Source of the DNA: DASYUM01 sp036001225
GTDB lineage: Bacteria; Methylomirabilota; Methylomirabilia; Rokubacteriales; DASRDR01
Assembly (NCBI GenBank): GCA_036001225.1
Contig: DASYUM010000231.1
Span: forward strand, 1-38,997
Direction: 5' to 3'
DNA length: 38,997 nucleotides
Shown here: one piece after another, positions 15,517 to 23,742 of the stretch
Layout of the letters: the number at the start of each line of letters is the position of its first letter
Position numbering within the stretch: the first letter of the stretch is position 1
The notes under the pieces: model-generated
Seen by the model: only the letters and a program-made list of their open reading frames with translations
Database searches by the model: none
Told to the model about the DNA's origin: nothing
Made by a program: the position numbers and the translations under genes

Positions 15517-16355
15517 CGAGCCAGCTGGCTCCAGGCGACCATGCCGGTGCCGGTGCGCCAGGCGACCGCCGGCATGTAGGCGAGGACTTCGGCCGGCCCG
15601 GCGGTGAAGGCGAGGACGAGGATCCACGCCAGCAGCTCCGCGGTGCCCCCGGAGCCGGCCGCCTCCATGCGCTCGATCGTGCACTCGCGCAGGAGCGCCG
15701 GGTGGTCCCCCTTCGTCAGGAGGTCGAGGAACCAGCGGTCGAACTCCTCGTCCACCCAGAAGTAGCGGGGACCTCCGGGCTCGTGGGAGAGCCCGCCGGT
15801 GGCGATGACCGCGATCCGCTCCTTGCCCGAGTACGCGCGCACCGCGTCGCGCAGGATCGTGCCGACCTGGTAGGCGCGCTCGGACGGCGGGAGCGGCGGC
15901 ACCGTGCAGTTCATGGTCACCGGCACGAGGCGGAACCGCCCGTCCGGGTTCAGGTAATGGACGGGGACCGAGATCCCGTCGTCGAATTGCATCTCGCGCA
16001 AGAAGGCGAGCATGAGGCCCCGGCGCGCGCCCTCATTGACCAGCCAGCGGGCGAGGCTGGAGTGGCCGGGCACCCGGTACTTCTCCATCGCGAGCCACTC
16101 GTCGAACCAGTCGGCGGGTCCGACGTGCTCCTCGCCGATCCCCACCGTGTACTCGGGCGTGTTGCCGAGCGGCCAGTTCAGGAGATGATCGTTGCTGACC
16201 ATGACCAGCACGTCCGGCCGCGCCGCCTCGAGTCGGCGGCGCAGCTCGGCGGTCGCCTGGAGGACGAGCCGCTGGTGCGCCTCGGGCCCCTGGGCGAACC
16301 ACCCGGTGAGCCCGGGGGCATGGGTCATGGCCATGGCGGCGACGATCTGTGCCAT
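15513..16355 (-). CDS. Extradiol dioxygenase, LigB (beta) type catalytic subunit
   Basis: 280 residues from ATG 16355, chosen because it overlaps the LigA stop by one base and begins right at the conserved strand MAQIVAAMAMTHAPG. The Fe(II) ligands of the LigB family are all present in register: His12, His57 (VSNDHLLNW) and Glu240 (GTAELLAW). The catalytic base His191 is in GGLSHEPGG. It should cleave a catechol-type ring next to, not between, the hydroxyl groups, using O2. It is coupled to the small subunit just upstream. Protocatechuate, gallate or a related diol are possible substrates; no pathway enzyme here decides between them. Confidence 0.85.
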   Translation of the reverse strand: MAQIVAAMAMTHAPGLTGWFAQGPEAHQRLVLQATAELRRRLEAARPDVLVMVSNDHLLNWPLGNTPEYTVGIGEEHVGPADWFDEWLAMEKYRVPGHSSLARWLVNEGARRGLMLAFLREMQFDDGISVPVHYLNPDGRFRLVPVTMNCTVPPLPPSERAYQVGTILRDAVRAYSGKERIAVIATGGLSHEPGGPRYFWVDEEFDRWFLDLLTKGDHPALLRECTIERMEAAGSGGTAELLAWILVLAFTAGPAEVLAYMPAVAWRTGTGMVAWSQLAR

Positions 16356-16678
16356 CAGCCGCCCTCCAGCGCCTCCGCCGTCTCCTCGGGGAACGCCCGC
16401 TTGTAGCACTCGAGGGCGGCGCTCGCGTTCGAGTTGCCGGCGGCGCCGAAGAAGAGGCGCAGGATCTGCGGCACGTAGTACTGGTGGACGCCGAGGTCCA
16501 TCAGCCGGCGCGGGTCCTTCGCCTGCAGGGCCTCGTACTCCGCGTCGCTCAGGCCGAACTCGCGGGCCAGCCCCGCGAGGTCGGTGAGCCAGCGCGCCCG
16601 CAGCGCGGCGTCGCGGCGGACGTGGTACATCATCGCGTTCAGCGGCAGCGTCTTGTCGCAGCGCTCGACGTTTCCCAT
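16355..16678 (-). CDS. LigA (alpha) type small subunit of extradiol dioxygenase
   Basis: 107 residues, all helical, matching the small subunit of protocatechuate 4,5-dioxygenase-like enzymes: MYHVRRDAALRARWLTDLAG, then YEALQAKDPRRLMDLGVHQY and YVPQILRLFFG. The LigA subunit caps the active site of LigB and adds specificity. RBS on the minus strand (GGAAGGAGG) lies just upstream of ATG 16678. It is 29 bases after the lyase gene and overlaps LigB by one base (TGATG). Alpha and beta genes are separate here, as in Sphingobium, and not fused. Confidence 0.8.
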   Translation of the reverse strand: MGNVERCDKTLPLNAMMYHVRRDAALRARWLTDLAGLAREFGLSDAEYEALQAKDPRRLMDLGVHQYYVPQILRLFFGAAGNSNASAALECYKRAFPEETAEALEGG

Positions 16679-16707
16679 CGACCTCCTTCCCGTCCCGCCG
16701 GGCCGCG

Positions 16708-18198
16708 TCAGCCGTCCCGGAGCGCCCGGGCGCGCTCGGCCAGGCGCTGGTCGATGCCGTCGATGCGCGCCCGGTAGCCGGCGAGCCACGTCCGCGCCTC
16801 GTCGAGCCGCGCCCGGTAGCGGGCGTGACTCGCGGCGAGGGGGCCCGGCGCCGGCCCGCCGGGCAGTGTGCGCACGGCGATGAAGTGCTCAGGGGTCGTG
16901 TAGCGGCGGAGGTCGGCCTCGCCGAGCCGGGGCGGGCGGTCCGTGACCGCGGCGAACGCCTCGGCGAACGCCGCGTGGGGCACGGTGGCGAAGCGCTCGC
17001 CGCGCCCGAGCATGCCCTTGACCAGGCGCGAGACGACCTCGTGGGCCTGGCGGAACGACACCCCCTCGGCCCGCACGAGCGAGTCGGCCAGCTCGGTGGC
17101 GGTGAGGCAGCTCTCCTCGATGTGCCGGCGCACGCGGGCCTCGTCCACGCGGCAGGCGCCGATGAACCCGGCCAGCAGCTTGAGCGCCCGCCCGCCCATC
17201 TCGAACGCGGCGTAGCCGGCCACCTGCACCTCGCCCTCGGCGTCGTTCACGTCGGTGAAGGGCGTGTTGTGGAGCGCGTCGACCGTCGCGCCGGCGCGCC
17301 CGGCCGCCAGGGAGCAGAGGAGCCGCAAGTGCTCGACGGCCACCGGGTTGCGCTTCTGGGGCATGATCGAGCTGATCTGGACGTACCCATCGGGGACCTG
17401 GAGGTGCCCGATCTCGAAGCCGGTCCAGGTGTTGAGATCCTGGGCGAAGCGGCCGGGGTGGACGAAGAGGAGCCGGACGGCGCCGTGCACGCTGGTCAGG
17501 TAGTCGTTGGCGGCGATGCAGCCGTAGGCGTTCTCCTGCACCTCCGCGAAGCCGAGCAGCTCGGCCATCGCCGCCCGGTCGAGCGGGAAGCCGGAGGTGG
17601 TGATGGCGGCGGCCCCCATGCTGCACAGGTCGGGATAGCGGGCGGCCTGGCGCAGCCGCTCCACGTCGCGCAGCAGGAGCTCGATCACGGCGCCGAGGTA
17701 GTGGCCGTAGGTGGTGGGCTGGGCCGGCTGGCCGTGGGTGTAGGCGACGACGAGGGTGGCCCGGTTGGCCTCGGCGACGTCGAGCAGGACCCCGATCGCG
17801 GCCAGGAGGTCGGCCAGGAGCCCGGCCAGGCGCTCCTTGAGCGCCATCTTGAAGACCGTGTGGTCGATGTCGTTGCGGCTGCGACCGGTGTGGAGCTTGC
17901 CGGCCGTCGCCACGCCGAGGCGGCGCTCCAGCTCGGCCTCGACCAGGAAGAAGAAGTCCTCGTGCTCGCCGGTATAGGCGAGGGCGGCGACGTCGGTGCC
18001 CGCCTCGATCTCGTCGAGGGCCCGGAGGATGGCCGCCGCTTCGGTCCGTGACAGCAAGCCCTGCCCGGCGAGCATGATCGCGCTCGCGCGGTTGATCCGC
18101 ATCTGGTGGCGCCAGTGGTGCTGCTTCACCCCCTCGAAGAGCGGCGCCAGCACGGTGTCCCGGTAGACCGGGGCCGGAAACCTGTCCGCGTCAGCCAT
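16708..18198 (-). CDS. Argininosuccinate-lyase-like enzyme (ASL/fumarase superfamily)
   Basis: 496 residues, longer than ArgH (about 460). The three superfamily regions are present: HTGRSRND with His103, YTHGQPAQP with His155, and SSIMPQKRNP with the catalytic Ser276/277. It differs from true ArgH at key places: RSRND is followed by I instead of Q, YTH by GQPAQPTTYGH instead of LQRAQP, and the N terminus (YRDTVLAPLFEGVKQHHWRH) lacks the usual LWGGRF. It is therefore probably not arginine biosynthesis. A C-N lyase acting on an N-succinyl or iminodisuccinate-type amine (compare EDDS lyase) fits, and so does a cycloisomerase role. It lies 7 bases after the permease. Confidence 0.75.
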   Translation of the reverse strand: MADADRFPAPVYRDTVLAPLFEGVKQHHWRHQMRINRASAIMLAGQGLLSRTEAAAILRALDEIEAGTDVAALAYTGEHEDFFFLVEAELERRLGVATAGKLHTGRSRNDIDHTVFKMALKERLAGLLADLLAAIGVLLDVAEANRATLVVAYTHGQPAQPTTYGHYLGAVIELLLRDVERLRQAARYPDLCSMGAAAITTSGFPLDRAAMAELLGFAEVQENAYGCIAANDYLTSVHGAVRLLFVHPGRFAQDLNTWTGFEIGHLQVPDGYVQISSIMPQKRNPVAVEHLRLLCSLAAGRAGATVDALHNTPFTDVNDAEGEVQVAGYAAFEMGGRALKLLAGFIGACRVDEARVRRHIEESCLTATELADSLVRAEGVSFRQAHEVVSRLVKGMLGRGERFATVPHAAFAEAFAAVTDRPPRLGEADLRRYTTPEHFIAVRTLPGGPAPGPLAASHARYRARLDEARTWLAGYRARIDGIDQRLAERARALRDG

Positions 18199-18205
18199 CG
18201 GGCGC

Positions 18206-19027
18206 CTATCCCTTCAGGCCCGCCAGCATCACGCCGCGGACGATGTAGCGCTGCAGCGCGATGAAGACCAGCAGCATGGGCAGCGTGGCGACGCTGGCCC
18301 CGGTCATCACCATCTCCCACTCGGTCTGGAACTCCCCCGAGAACGAGGCCAACCCGACGGGCAAGGTGTAGAGCTCGCGGTTCGTCGTCACGATGAGGGG
18401 CCAGAGGAACGCGGTCCAGTTCCCGAGGAAGGTGAAGATGGCGAGCGCCGACAGCGCCGAGGAGACCAGCGGCAGGGCCACCCGCCACCAGATCTGGAAC
18501 TCGCCGAGGCCATCCACCCGCCCGGCGTCGATCAGCTCGTCGGGGACGCCCTCGAAGAACTGCTTCATCAGGAAGGTCCCGAAACCCGTCATCATCCCCG
18601 GGAACATGATGCCCCAGTAGCTGTCCAGCCAGCCGAGCTTTCGACTCATGACGTACCAGGGCAGGACCAGCATCTCGGTCGGGATCATGAGCGTGCTGAG
18701 GATCGCCACGAACACGAGCCAGCGGCCCCGGAAGCGGAACTTGGCCAGCGTGTAACCGACCAGGCTGTCGAAGAACAGCACCGAGATCGTGGTGACGGTC
18801 GCGATGACGAGCGAGTTGAGGAACCAGCGAGGGAACCCTGACGCCCCGGCCAGCCGCCGGTAGTTGTCGAGGGTGGGCGCTCGCGGCAGCAGGGATAGCT
18901 CGTAGACCTCGACGTTGGGCTTGAGCGAGGTCGAGAGCATGTAGACGAACGGCAGCACCATCAGGACGCCGCCGAGGAACAGCAGCAGCCAGACGACGAG
19001 GCGGCCGGGCCGGGTCCGGGTCCTCAT
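18206..19027 (-). CDS. Carbohydrate-type ABC transporter permease, MalG/UgpE class
   Basis: 273 residues with six predicted membrane helices, beginning LVVWLLLFLGGVLMVLPFVY. The MalG-type signature SLKPNVEVYE follows helix one, and the ATPase-contact EAA loop is ELIDAGRVDGLGEFQIWWRV near residue 185. The C terminus is QRYIVRGVMLAGLKG, the class hallmark. It overlaps its partner permease by four bases (ATGA, 19024-19027). With the CUT1 binding protein it forms an importer, but no MalK-like ATPase gene is in the window, so a shared ATPase must be used. It is 7 bases before the lyase gene, so import and lyase are linked. Confidence 0.9.
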   Translation of the reverse strand: MRTRTRPGRLVVWLLLFLGGVLMVLPFVYMLSTSLKPNVEVYELSLLPRAPTLDNYRRLAGASGFPRWFLNSLVIATVTTISVLFFDSLVGYTLAKFRFRGRWLVFVAILSTLMIPTEMLVLPWYVMSRKLGWLDSYWGIMFPGMMTGFGTFLMKQFFEGVPDELIDAGRVDGLGEFQIWWRVALPLVSSALSALAIFTFLGNWTAFLWPLIVTTNRELYTLPVGLASFSGEFQTEWEMVMTGASVATLPMLLVFIALQRYIVRGVMLAGLKG

Positions 19028-19908
19028 CGGGCCTGCAAGACCCGGAGCTGGAAGAGCGAGATCGCCAGCAGGACCACGAACAGCACCACGGTGTGCGCCG
19101 CGGCGTACCCCATCTGGAAGTGGCCGAAGGCGGTCTCGTAGATCTTCAGCACCAGCGGCTTCGTCGAGTCGAGTGGGCCGCCCTGGCCATTGGTCATGCT
19201 GTAGACGTAGTCGAAGATGCGGAGAAACGCGATCGAGCTGACGACCACGAGGAACACGATGGTCGGCCGCAGGAGGGGGAGTGTGATGTCCACCAGCGTG
19301 CGCCAGCTCCCGGCGCCGTCGATCGCGGCCGCCTCGTAGTACTCCTGGGGGATGGCCCGGAGACCGGCCAGGAACACCACGACCTGGAAGCCGAGCCCGG
19401 CCCACACCGCCGGGGCCAGCACGGCATACAGCGCCTGCTCGGTCGAGCGCAGGAAGGGCTGCTGGGGCAAGCCGAGCGCGACCAGCAGGTTGTTGAACAG
19501 GCCGATCGGCAGCGGCTGGTAGAGCCACCGCCACACCCAGGCCATGGCGACGGCCGTCGTCACGTGGGGCACGAAGTAGAGCGCGCGCAGGAGGGCGTGC
19601 CCGAAGCGGATGCGGTCCAGGTGGTAGGCGACGAGGAAGGCCAGGGCCAGGCTGACGGTGACGCCGACGACGAGGTACTGGAAGGTGTTCCCCATCACCG
19701 TCCAGAAGGCCGGGTCGGCGGCCAGGCGCCGGTAGTTCGCGAGGCCGATGAACCGGCGCTGGCCGACGATGTTCCAGTCGGTGAGCGACATCAGGAACGC
19801 GTCGGCGGTCGGATAGAACCGGATGCCGGCGTAGAAGACGATCGGTAGTGCCAGGAAACCCCACGCGCAGAGGCTGCGCCGGGACCCGAGTGAGAGCCGG
19901 TCGAGCAT
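19024..19908 (-). CDS. Carbohydrate-type ABC transporter permease, MalF/UgpA class
   Basis: 294 residues with six membrane helices. The opening helix (AWGFLALPIVFYAGIRFYPT) is followed by FIGLANYRRLAADPAFW, the family motif before helix two. The EAA loop is EYYEAAAIDGAGSWRTLVDI near residue 200, and LDSTKPLVLKIYETAFG is typical of the last periplasmic loop. It is the heterodimer partner of the overlapping MalG-class gene. It lies 47 bases after the VOC gene. No good RBS is seen directly before ATG 19908, so it may depend on translation of the gene before it. Confidence 0.9.
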   Translation of the reverse strand: MLDRLSLGSRRSLCAWGFLALPIVFYAGIRFYPTADAFLMSLTDWNIVGQRRFIGLANYRRLAADPAFWTVMGNTFQYLVVGVTVSLALAFLVAYHLDRIRFGHALLRALYFVPHVTTAVAMAWVWRWLYQPLPIGLFNNLLVALGLPQQPFLRSTEQALYAVLAPAVWAGLGFQVVVFLAGLRAIPQEYYEAAAIDGAGSWRTLVDITLPLLRPTIVFLVVVSSIAFLRIFDYVYSMTNGQGGPLDSTKPLVLKIYETAFGHFQMGYAAAHTVVLFVVLLAISLFQLRVLQAR

Positions 19909-19955
19909 GAGTAGCGGGCGAGGCTCGAAACCCGGTGACCCTCGAGGGCGGGGGC

Positions 19956-20342
19956 TCAGTGGGCGGGCTGGAAGAGTTCGATCGGGTTCCCGGAAGGGTC
20001 GTCGAGCAGGATCTGGGCGCCGCCGACCCCGGTCACGATGTCGTTGCGGAACCGCAGCCCGGCGGCCCGGAGCCGGTCGACCTCGGCGGCCAGGTCGGCC
20101 ACGTGCAGTTGAATGCGGTTCCAGCCCCCGGCGACGGGCTGACGGCCGTCGGGCATGGCCCGGGCGCCCGAGCTGGTCGGGCCGCTGAGCAGCAGCCGCA
20201 GAGCATCCCGGGTGACGGCGGCGAAAGCCGGACGGGCGTCCTGGGCGAGGGTGAAGCCGAGGTGAGTGGTGTAGAAGGCGACGGCCGCGGCGACGTCGTC
20301 GACGATGTAGCGGACGCTGATCGTGGTCATGGGTGTGTTCAA
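19956..20342 (-). CDS. VOC-superfamily (glyoxalase-like) protein inside the ABC operon
   Basis: 128 residues forming two beta-alpha-beta-beta-beta modules. Module one begins TISVRYIVDDVAAAVAFYTT; module two begins with NRIQLHVADLAAEVDRLRAA and ends DPSGNPIELFQP. The His of IQLHV and the Glu of PIELF are candidate metal ligands. The start could be ATG 20342 or the next ATG at 20330. It sits between the binding-protein gene and the permeases, an odd place for a non-transport gene. VOC proteins are metal dioxygenases, isomerases or drug-binding proteins; here a role on the imported compound is plausible. Confidence 0.82.
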   Translation of the reverse strand: MNTPMTTISVRYIVDDVAAAVAFYTTHLGFTLAQDARPAFAAVTRDALRLLLSGPTSSGARAMPDGRQPVAGGWNRIQLHVADLAAEVDRLRAAGLRFRNDIVTGVGGAQILLDDPSGNPIELFQPAH

Positions 20343-20380
20343 CTCACCTGGTCATGTGGGTTGCGACCATGGGTGGGGTG

Positions 20381-20408
20381 CCGCCGGGGGCGGCCCGCGG
20401 GCCGGCGG
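20381..20408 (-). promoter_or_regulatory. GC hairpin between the binding-protein gene and the rest of the operon
   Basis: CCGCCGG at 20381-20387 pairs with CCGGCGG at 20402-20408, and an overlapping 14-base palindrome CGGCCCGCGGGCCG lies at 20391-20404. In importer operons a hairpin after the binding-protein gene often limits read-through or protects the upstream mRNA, giving excess binding protein. I infer the same here. Confidence 0.4.
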
Positions 20409-20420
20409 GGCCCGCCCGAC

Positions 20421-21674
20421 TTACTTGAAGAACGCGTCCAGGAGCTTCTGCTCCTCGGCCGCCGCCTGGGCGACGGCCTCGGCGACCGGCTGATTCTTCA
20501 GCGCGATGCGGTCGACCATGTCCATGAACAGCTTGCGCTGGGCCGTCTCGTTGACGAAGAACGTCGCCTCCGAATAGGCCAGACCGCGGATGAACGGGCC
20601 GTACTTGGGATGGGTGCGGATCGCGTCGCGCTCGGCCACCGCCTTCCGGGCCGGCAGCTCGCCCACCTTCTCCAGCCACAGCTCCATCGCCGCCGGCGTC
20701 GTGATGAACCGGAGGAACTTGGCGGCGGCCTCCTTCTTGGCCCCGGTCGCCTTGGGGGTGATGCCATTGACCCAGTAGGAGGCGAAGTTGAAGCGCCGGC
20801 CCTCATGGCTGGGCAGCTCCCCGACGCCGTACTCGAGCCCGGCCTGGCCGTCGAGGGCGGCCAGCCGGAACGAGCCGTCGATCATGAGACCGGCCTTGCC
20901 CGACCGGAATGCGGTGATGCCATCGGTCATGAAACCGAACTGACCCACCTTGTGGCGCGAGGCCAGGTCCGTGTACCAGGTGACGGCCCGGACGCCGGCC
21001 GGGCTGTTGTAGGCGACGCTGCGGCCGTCGGCCGAGTAGGGTTGGCCGCCCATCTGGCGGATCAGCACCTCGCGCAGCCAGTGATGGTCCTGCAGCCCCA
21101 TGTCGAGCGCGAGCCCCGCCTGGAGCAGGTTGCCGGCGGCGTCGCGCTTGGTCAGCTTGCGGGCCGCGTCGACCAGCTCGTCGAGGGTCTGGGGGGGCTT
21201 GGCCGGGTCGAGGCCCGCCTCCTGCACGAGCTTCCGGTTCCAGAACAGGGCCAGCGAGCGCACCGCGGTCGGCAGTCCGTAATACTGGTTGTTCACCCGC
21301 ATCTGCCTCACCAGCGGAAAGAACTCGCGCTCGATCTCGGCCGCGTCGAACAGCTCGGGCGGAAGCGGCTGAAGCAGCTTGGCCTTCAGGTAGTCGTGCA
21401 GCCAGCCGTAGAAGAGCTGGACCACGTCCGGTCCCTGGCCGGCCGGGATGGCGGCGGCGATCTTCAGCCGGAAGTCGTCGTAGGGCACGTGGGTGTGCTT
21501 GACCTTGATGCCGGGGTTCGCCGCCTCGAAGCGCTTGATCAGCTCGTCGATCGCCTGCACGCGCTGGGCGAAGGTGTACTGCCAGTACTCGATCTCGACC
21601 GGCTGGGCGCGGGCCGTCCCCGCGAGCGCCAGCGTGAGACCGAGCGCGATGGCGAGCAGCCGAAGCGTGATCAT
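20421..21674 (-). CDS. Sugar-type ABC transporter substrate-binding protein (CUT1 class)
   Basis: 417 residues. The signal peptide (LRLLAIALGLTLALAGTARA) ends at residue 23. The mature protein has the extracellular solute-binding type 1 fold: VEIEYWQYTFAQRVQAIDEL, then FEAANPGIKVKHTHVPYDDF, then GQGPDVVQLFYGWLHDYLKA and YYGLPTAVRSLALFWNRKLV, the usual hinge and N-lobe marks. Length is standard. Family members bind sugars, glycerol phosphate and related polyols, but some bind other polar ligands. The neighbouring aromatic and C-N chemistry makes a glycoside or polar aromatic possible. Confidence 0.9.
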   Translation of the reverse strand: MITLRLLAIALGLTLALAGTARAQPVEIEYWQYTFAQRVQAIDELIKRFEAANPGIKVKHTHVPYDDFRLKIAAAIPAGQGPDVVQLFYGWLHDYLKAKLLQPLPPELFDAAEIEREFFPLVRQMRVNNQYYGLPTAVRSLALFWNRKLVQEAGLDPAKPPQTLDELVDAARKLTKRDAAGNLLQAGLALDMGLQDHHWLREVLIRQMGGQPYSADGRSVAYNSPAGVRAVTWYTDLASRHKVGQFGFMTDGITAFRSGKAGLMIDGSFRLAALDGQAGLEYGVGELPSHEGRRFNFASYWVNGITPKATGAKKEAAAKFLRFITTPAAMELWLEKVGELPARKAVAERDAIRTHPKYGPFIRGLAYSEATFFVNETAQRKLFMDMVDRIALKNQPVAEAVAQAAAEEQKLLDAFFK

Positions 21675-21684
21675 GGCGCCCCCC

Positions 21685-22356
21685 CTAGCCGACGTGCTGC
21701 CGGAAGAAGGCCAGCGTCCGCTCCCGGGCCAGGCGGGCGCTCTCGGCGTGGTAGCTGCCGCGCTCGTCGCAGTTGAACCCGTGGCCGGCCGGATAGACGT
21801 GCACGGGCACCCCCGGCTGGTGCGCGCGGACCTTCTCCCAGTGCTCCCGGGGGATCGAAGCGTCGGTCTCCCCGAAGTGGAGCATCACCGGACAGCGTGG
21901 CTGCTCCTGCACGGTGTCGGCGATGCCGCCGCCGTAGTAGCCGACCGCCGCCGCGACGCCGTCGATCCGGGTGGCGGCGAGCCAGGCCATGGTGCCGCCG
22001 AAGCAGTAGCCGACGACGCCGACCTTCGAGTGCGACCGGGCCAGCTCGCGCACCGCCGCCCGCACGTCCATGACCGCCTGATCGAGCGTCAGCTTGCCCC
22101 GCACGGCGCGCCCGCGCTCGATGTCGGCCGGCGTGTAGCCGGTCGCGTAGTCGCGTTCCACCCGGTCGAAGAGCGCGGGGGCGAGCACCACGTAGCCGTC
22201 GGCGGCGAAGCCATCGCCGGTACGCTTGATGTGCGAGTTCACGCCGAAGATCTCCTGCACCACCACCAGCCCGCCCCGGGGCGCGCCCGCCGGCGCCGCC
22301 CGATAGGCGGCGAGCCGGTGTCCGTCCTCGGCCGTCAGCGTCAGCATCTCTCCCAC
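21685..22356 (-). CDS. Dienelactone hydrolase family protein
   Basis: 223 residues. The Cys nucleophile is in GYCFGG (Cys118), the acid in ETDAS (Asp166) and the His in AGHGF (His193); Glu35 in VVQEIFG is the residue that holds the Cys thiol in dienelactone hydrolases. The start is GTG 22356 (RBS GGAGGA) or ATG 22347. No signal peptide. The enzyme opens lactones such as carboxymethylene-butenolide formed after aromatic ring cleavage. It lies 10 bases before the binding-protein gene and so heads or joins the minus-strand run containing LigAB. Confidence 0.88.
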   Translation of the reverse strand: MGEMLTLTAEDGHRLAAYRAAPAGAPRGGLVVVQEIFGVNSHIKRTGDGFAADGYVVLAPALFDRVERDYATGYTPADIERGRAVRGKLTLDQAVMDVRAAVRELARSHSKVGVVGYCFGGTMAWLAATRIDGVAAAVGYYGGGIADTVQEQPRCPVMLHFGETDASIPREHWEKVRAHQPGVPVHVYPAGHGFNCDERGSYHAESARLARERTLAFFRQHVG

Positions 22357-22437
22357 GCTCGCTCCTCCTTCCGTCCGGCGCCCGTCCGGATCCCCGACCG
22401 TCTAACGGGGCACTCTAGGTCGTCGGGTGAACCTTCG

Positions 22438-23742
22438 TCAAGGGCTCCGGCGTTCGCGGTCGCGAGCATCGGCATCGGCCGGGTGGGCGGCCGCGAACAT
22501 GGCCAGGGTACCCAGGCCGGCGGCGGTGAAGACGACCGCCAGCCCGGCTAGCGCCGCGTCCAGGCCGGCCCGATCGACGAGGGCGCCGATCGGGGGTCCG
22601 ACGACGACGAACGCCAGCCGGAAGAGGAGCGCGGCGAGCGAGAGCACGCTCGCGCGGTCCTCCCCGGGCGCGTCCTCCTGCATGACGCTGGTCAGGAGGG
22701 GGCCCTGGAGGCCCCGGAGCGTCATGAAGCCGAGGTAGAACGCGGCGCCCCACGCCGACGGGGTCGCCGCGAGTCCCGCGTAGCCGACGGGCACGAGCAG
22801 GCAGCAGCCGAGGAGCGTCGCGCGCCGGCCGAGGGCGGCGACCACCCGGGGGCTCGCCAGCGACACCGCCGCCAGCCAGAGGTTCGCCCCCGCCCAGATC
22901 GGCCCGAACCAGACCGCCGGGATGCCGCGGGCCTGCATGTAGGGCTGGATGAGCCAGACCAGCACGAAGCTGGAGAGCCCGAGCGTGACGCTGAGCCCCA
23001 TCGCCGCCTGGAGCCGGCGATGGCGCCAGAGGGCGAAGCGGACGACGTGCCACGCCCGCCGCAGATGCGAGGGGTGCCCGGCGGCCATCGGCGGCCGCGG
23101 CGCTTCCCGCAGGGCGATGACCGAGGCGAGCCCCAGCGCGGCGGTCGGGACCTGCAGCCAGAAGGGCAGGCGCGGCGCCACCGCGTAGAGCCATCCGCCG
23201 GCCACGGCGCTCAGCGCCTCGCTCGCCTCCGAGGCGGCGCGCAGCCGGCCTTCCCATCGCGTGTACTGGCGGCCCCGGCTGGTGGCGTCGAGCGACACCC
23301 ACAGCAGGGCGCGGTCGGCCCCGGAGATGAACGCCTTGCCGGCCCCCAGCACGACCTCGGCGGCGACGATCGCCCCGAAGGTCGCGCCGTACGCATAGAG
23401 GATCCACCCGGCGACCCCGAGGCCGGCGCCGACGAGGAGCGACGGCCGGTAGCCGACCCGGTCGGCGAAGTAGCCGGAGGGGAACTCCAGCAGCACCACC
23501 GCGAGGCCGAACACGGCCTGGAGGACCATGATGTCGGTGAGCGACATCCCGATCTGGTCCTTCCAGAACAGCGTGATGACCGGGAGCGGGAAGAGGACGA
23601 ACTGCAGCGCGGAGAGCGCGACGAGGAGGCGAGGGTTGGCGCTCAGCGAGGACGTGGGCGCATGACACCACCCTCGTGGCCGGGCGTCAAGCGGATGGTA
23701 TCCTGGTATGCCCCTCGGGCCCGGGACCGATGGAGACGCCAT
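22438..23742 (-). CDS. MFS transporter
   Basis: About 434 residues with roughly 12 membrane helices. The first is LLVALSALQFVLFPLPVITL. The loop between helices 2 and 3 carries the MFS motif GYFADRVGYRPSLLVGAGLG. A second half begins near LQAAMGLSVTLGLSSFVLVW. The start is unclear. ATG 23742 overlaps by two bases the start of the divergent lipoprotein gene, ATG 23766 overlaps it further, and no ATG, GTG or TTG lies between 23742 and helix one. The 35-residue N-terminal stretch (PGPRGIPGYHPLDARPRG) looks atypical. Substrate unknown; it is 81 bases before the dienelactone hydrolase gene. Confidence 0.82.
   Translation of the reverse strand: MASPSVPGPRGIPGYHPLDARPRGWCHAPTSSLSANPRLLVALSALQFVLFPLPVITLFWKDQIGMSLTDIMVLQAVFGLAVVLLEFPSGYFADRVGYRPSLLVGAGLGVAGWILYAYGATFGAIVAAEVVLGAGKAFISGADRALLWVSLDATSRGRQYTRWEGRLRAASEASEALSAVAGGWLYAVAPRLPFWLQVPTAALGLASVIALREAPRPPMAAGHPSHLRRAWHVVRFALWRHRRLQAAMGLSVTLGLSSFVLVWLIQPYMQARGIPAVWFGPIWAGANLWLAAVSLASPRVVAALGRRATLLGCCLLVPVGYAGLAATPSAWGAAFYLGFMTLRGLQGPLLTSVMQEDAPGEDRASVLSLAALLFRLAFVVVGPPIGALVDRAGLDAALAGLAVVFTAAGLGTLAMFAAAHPADADARDRERRSP

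Noticed and set aside
19935..21776. 613-residue plus-strand open frame
   Set aside because: Antisense to the binding-protein and VOC genes, which have clear motifs.
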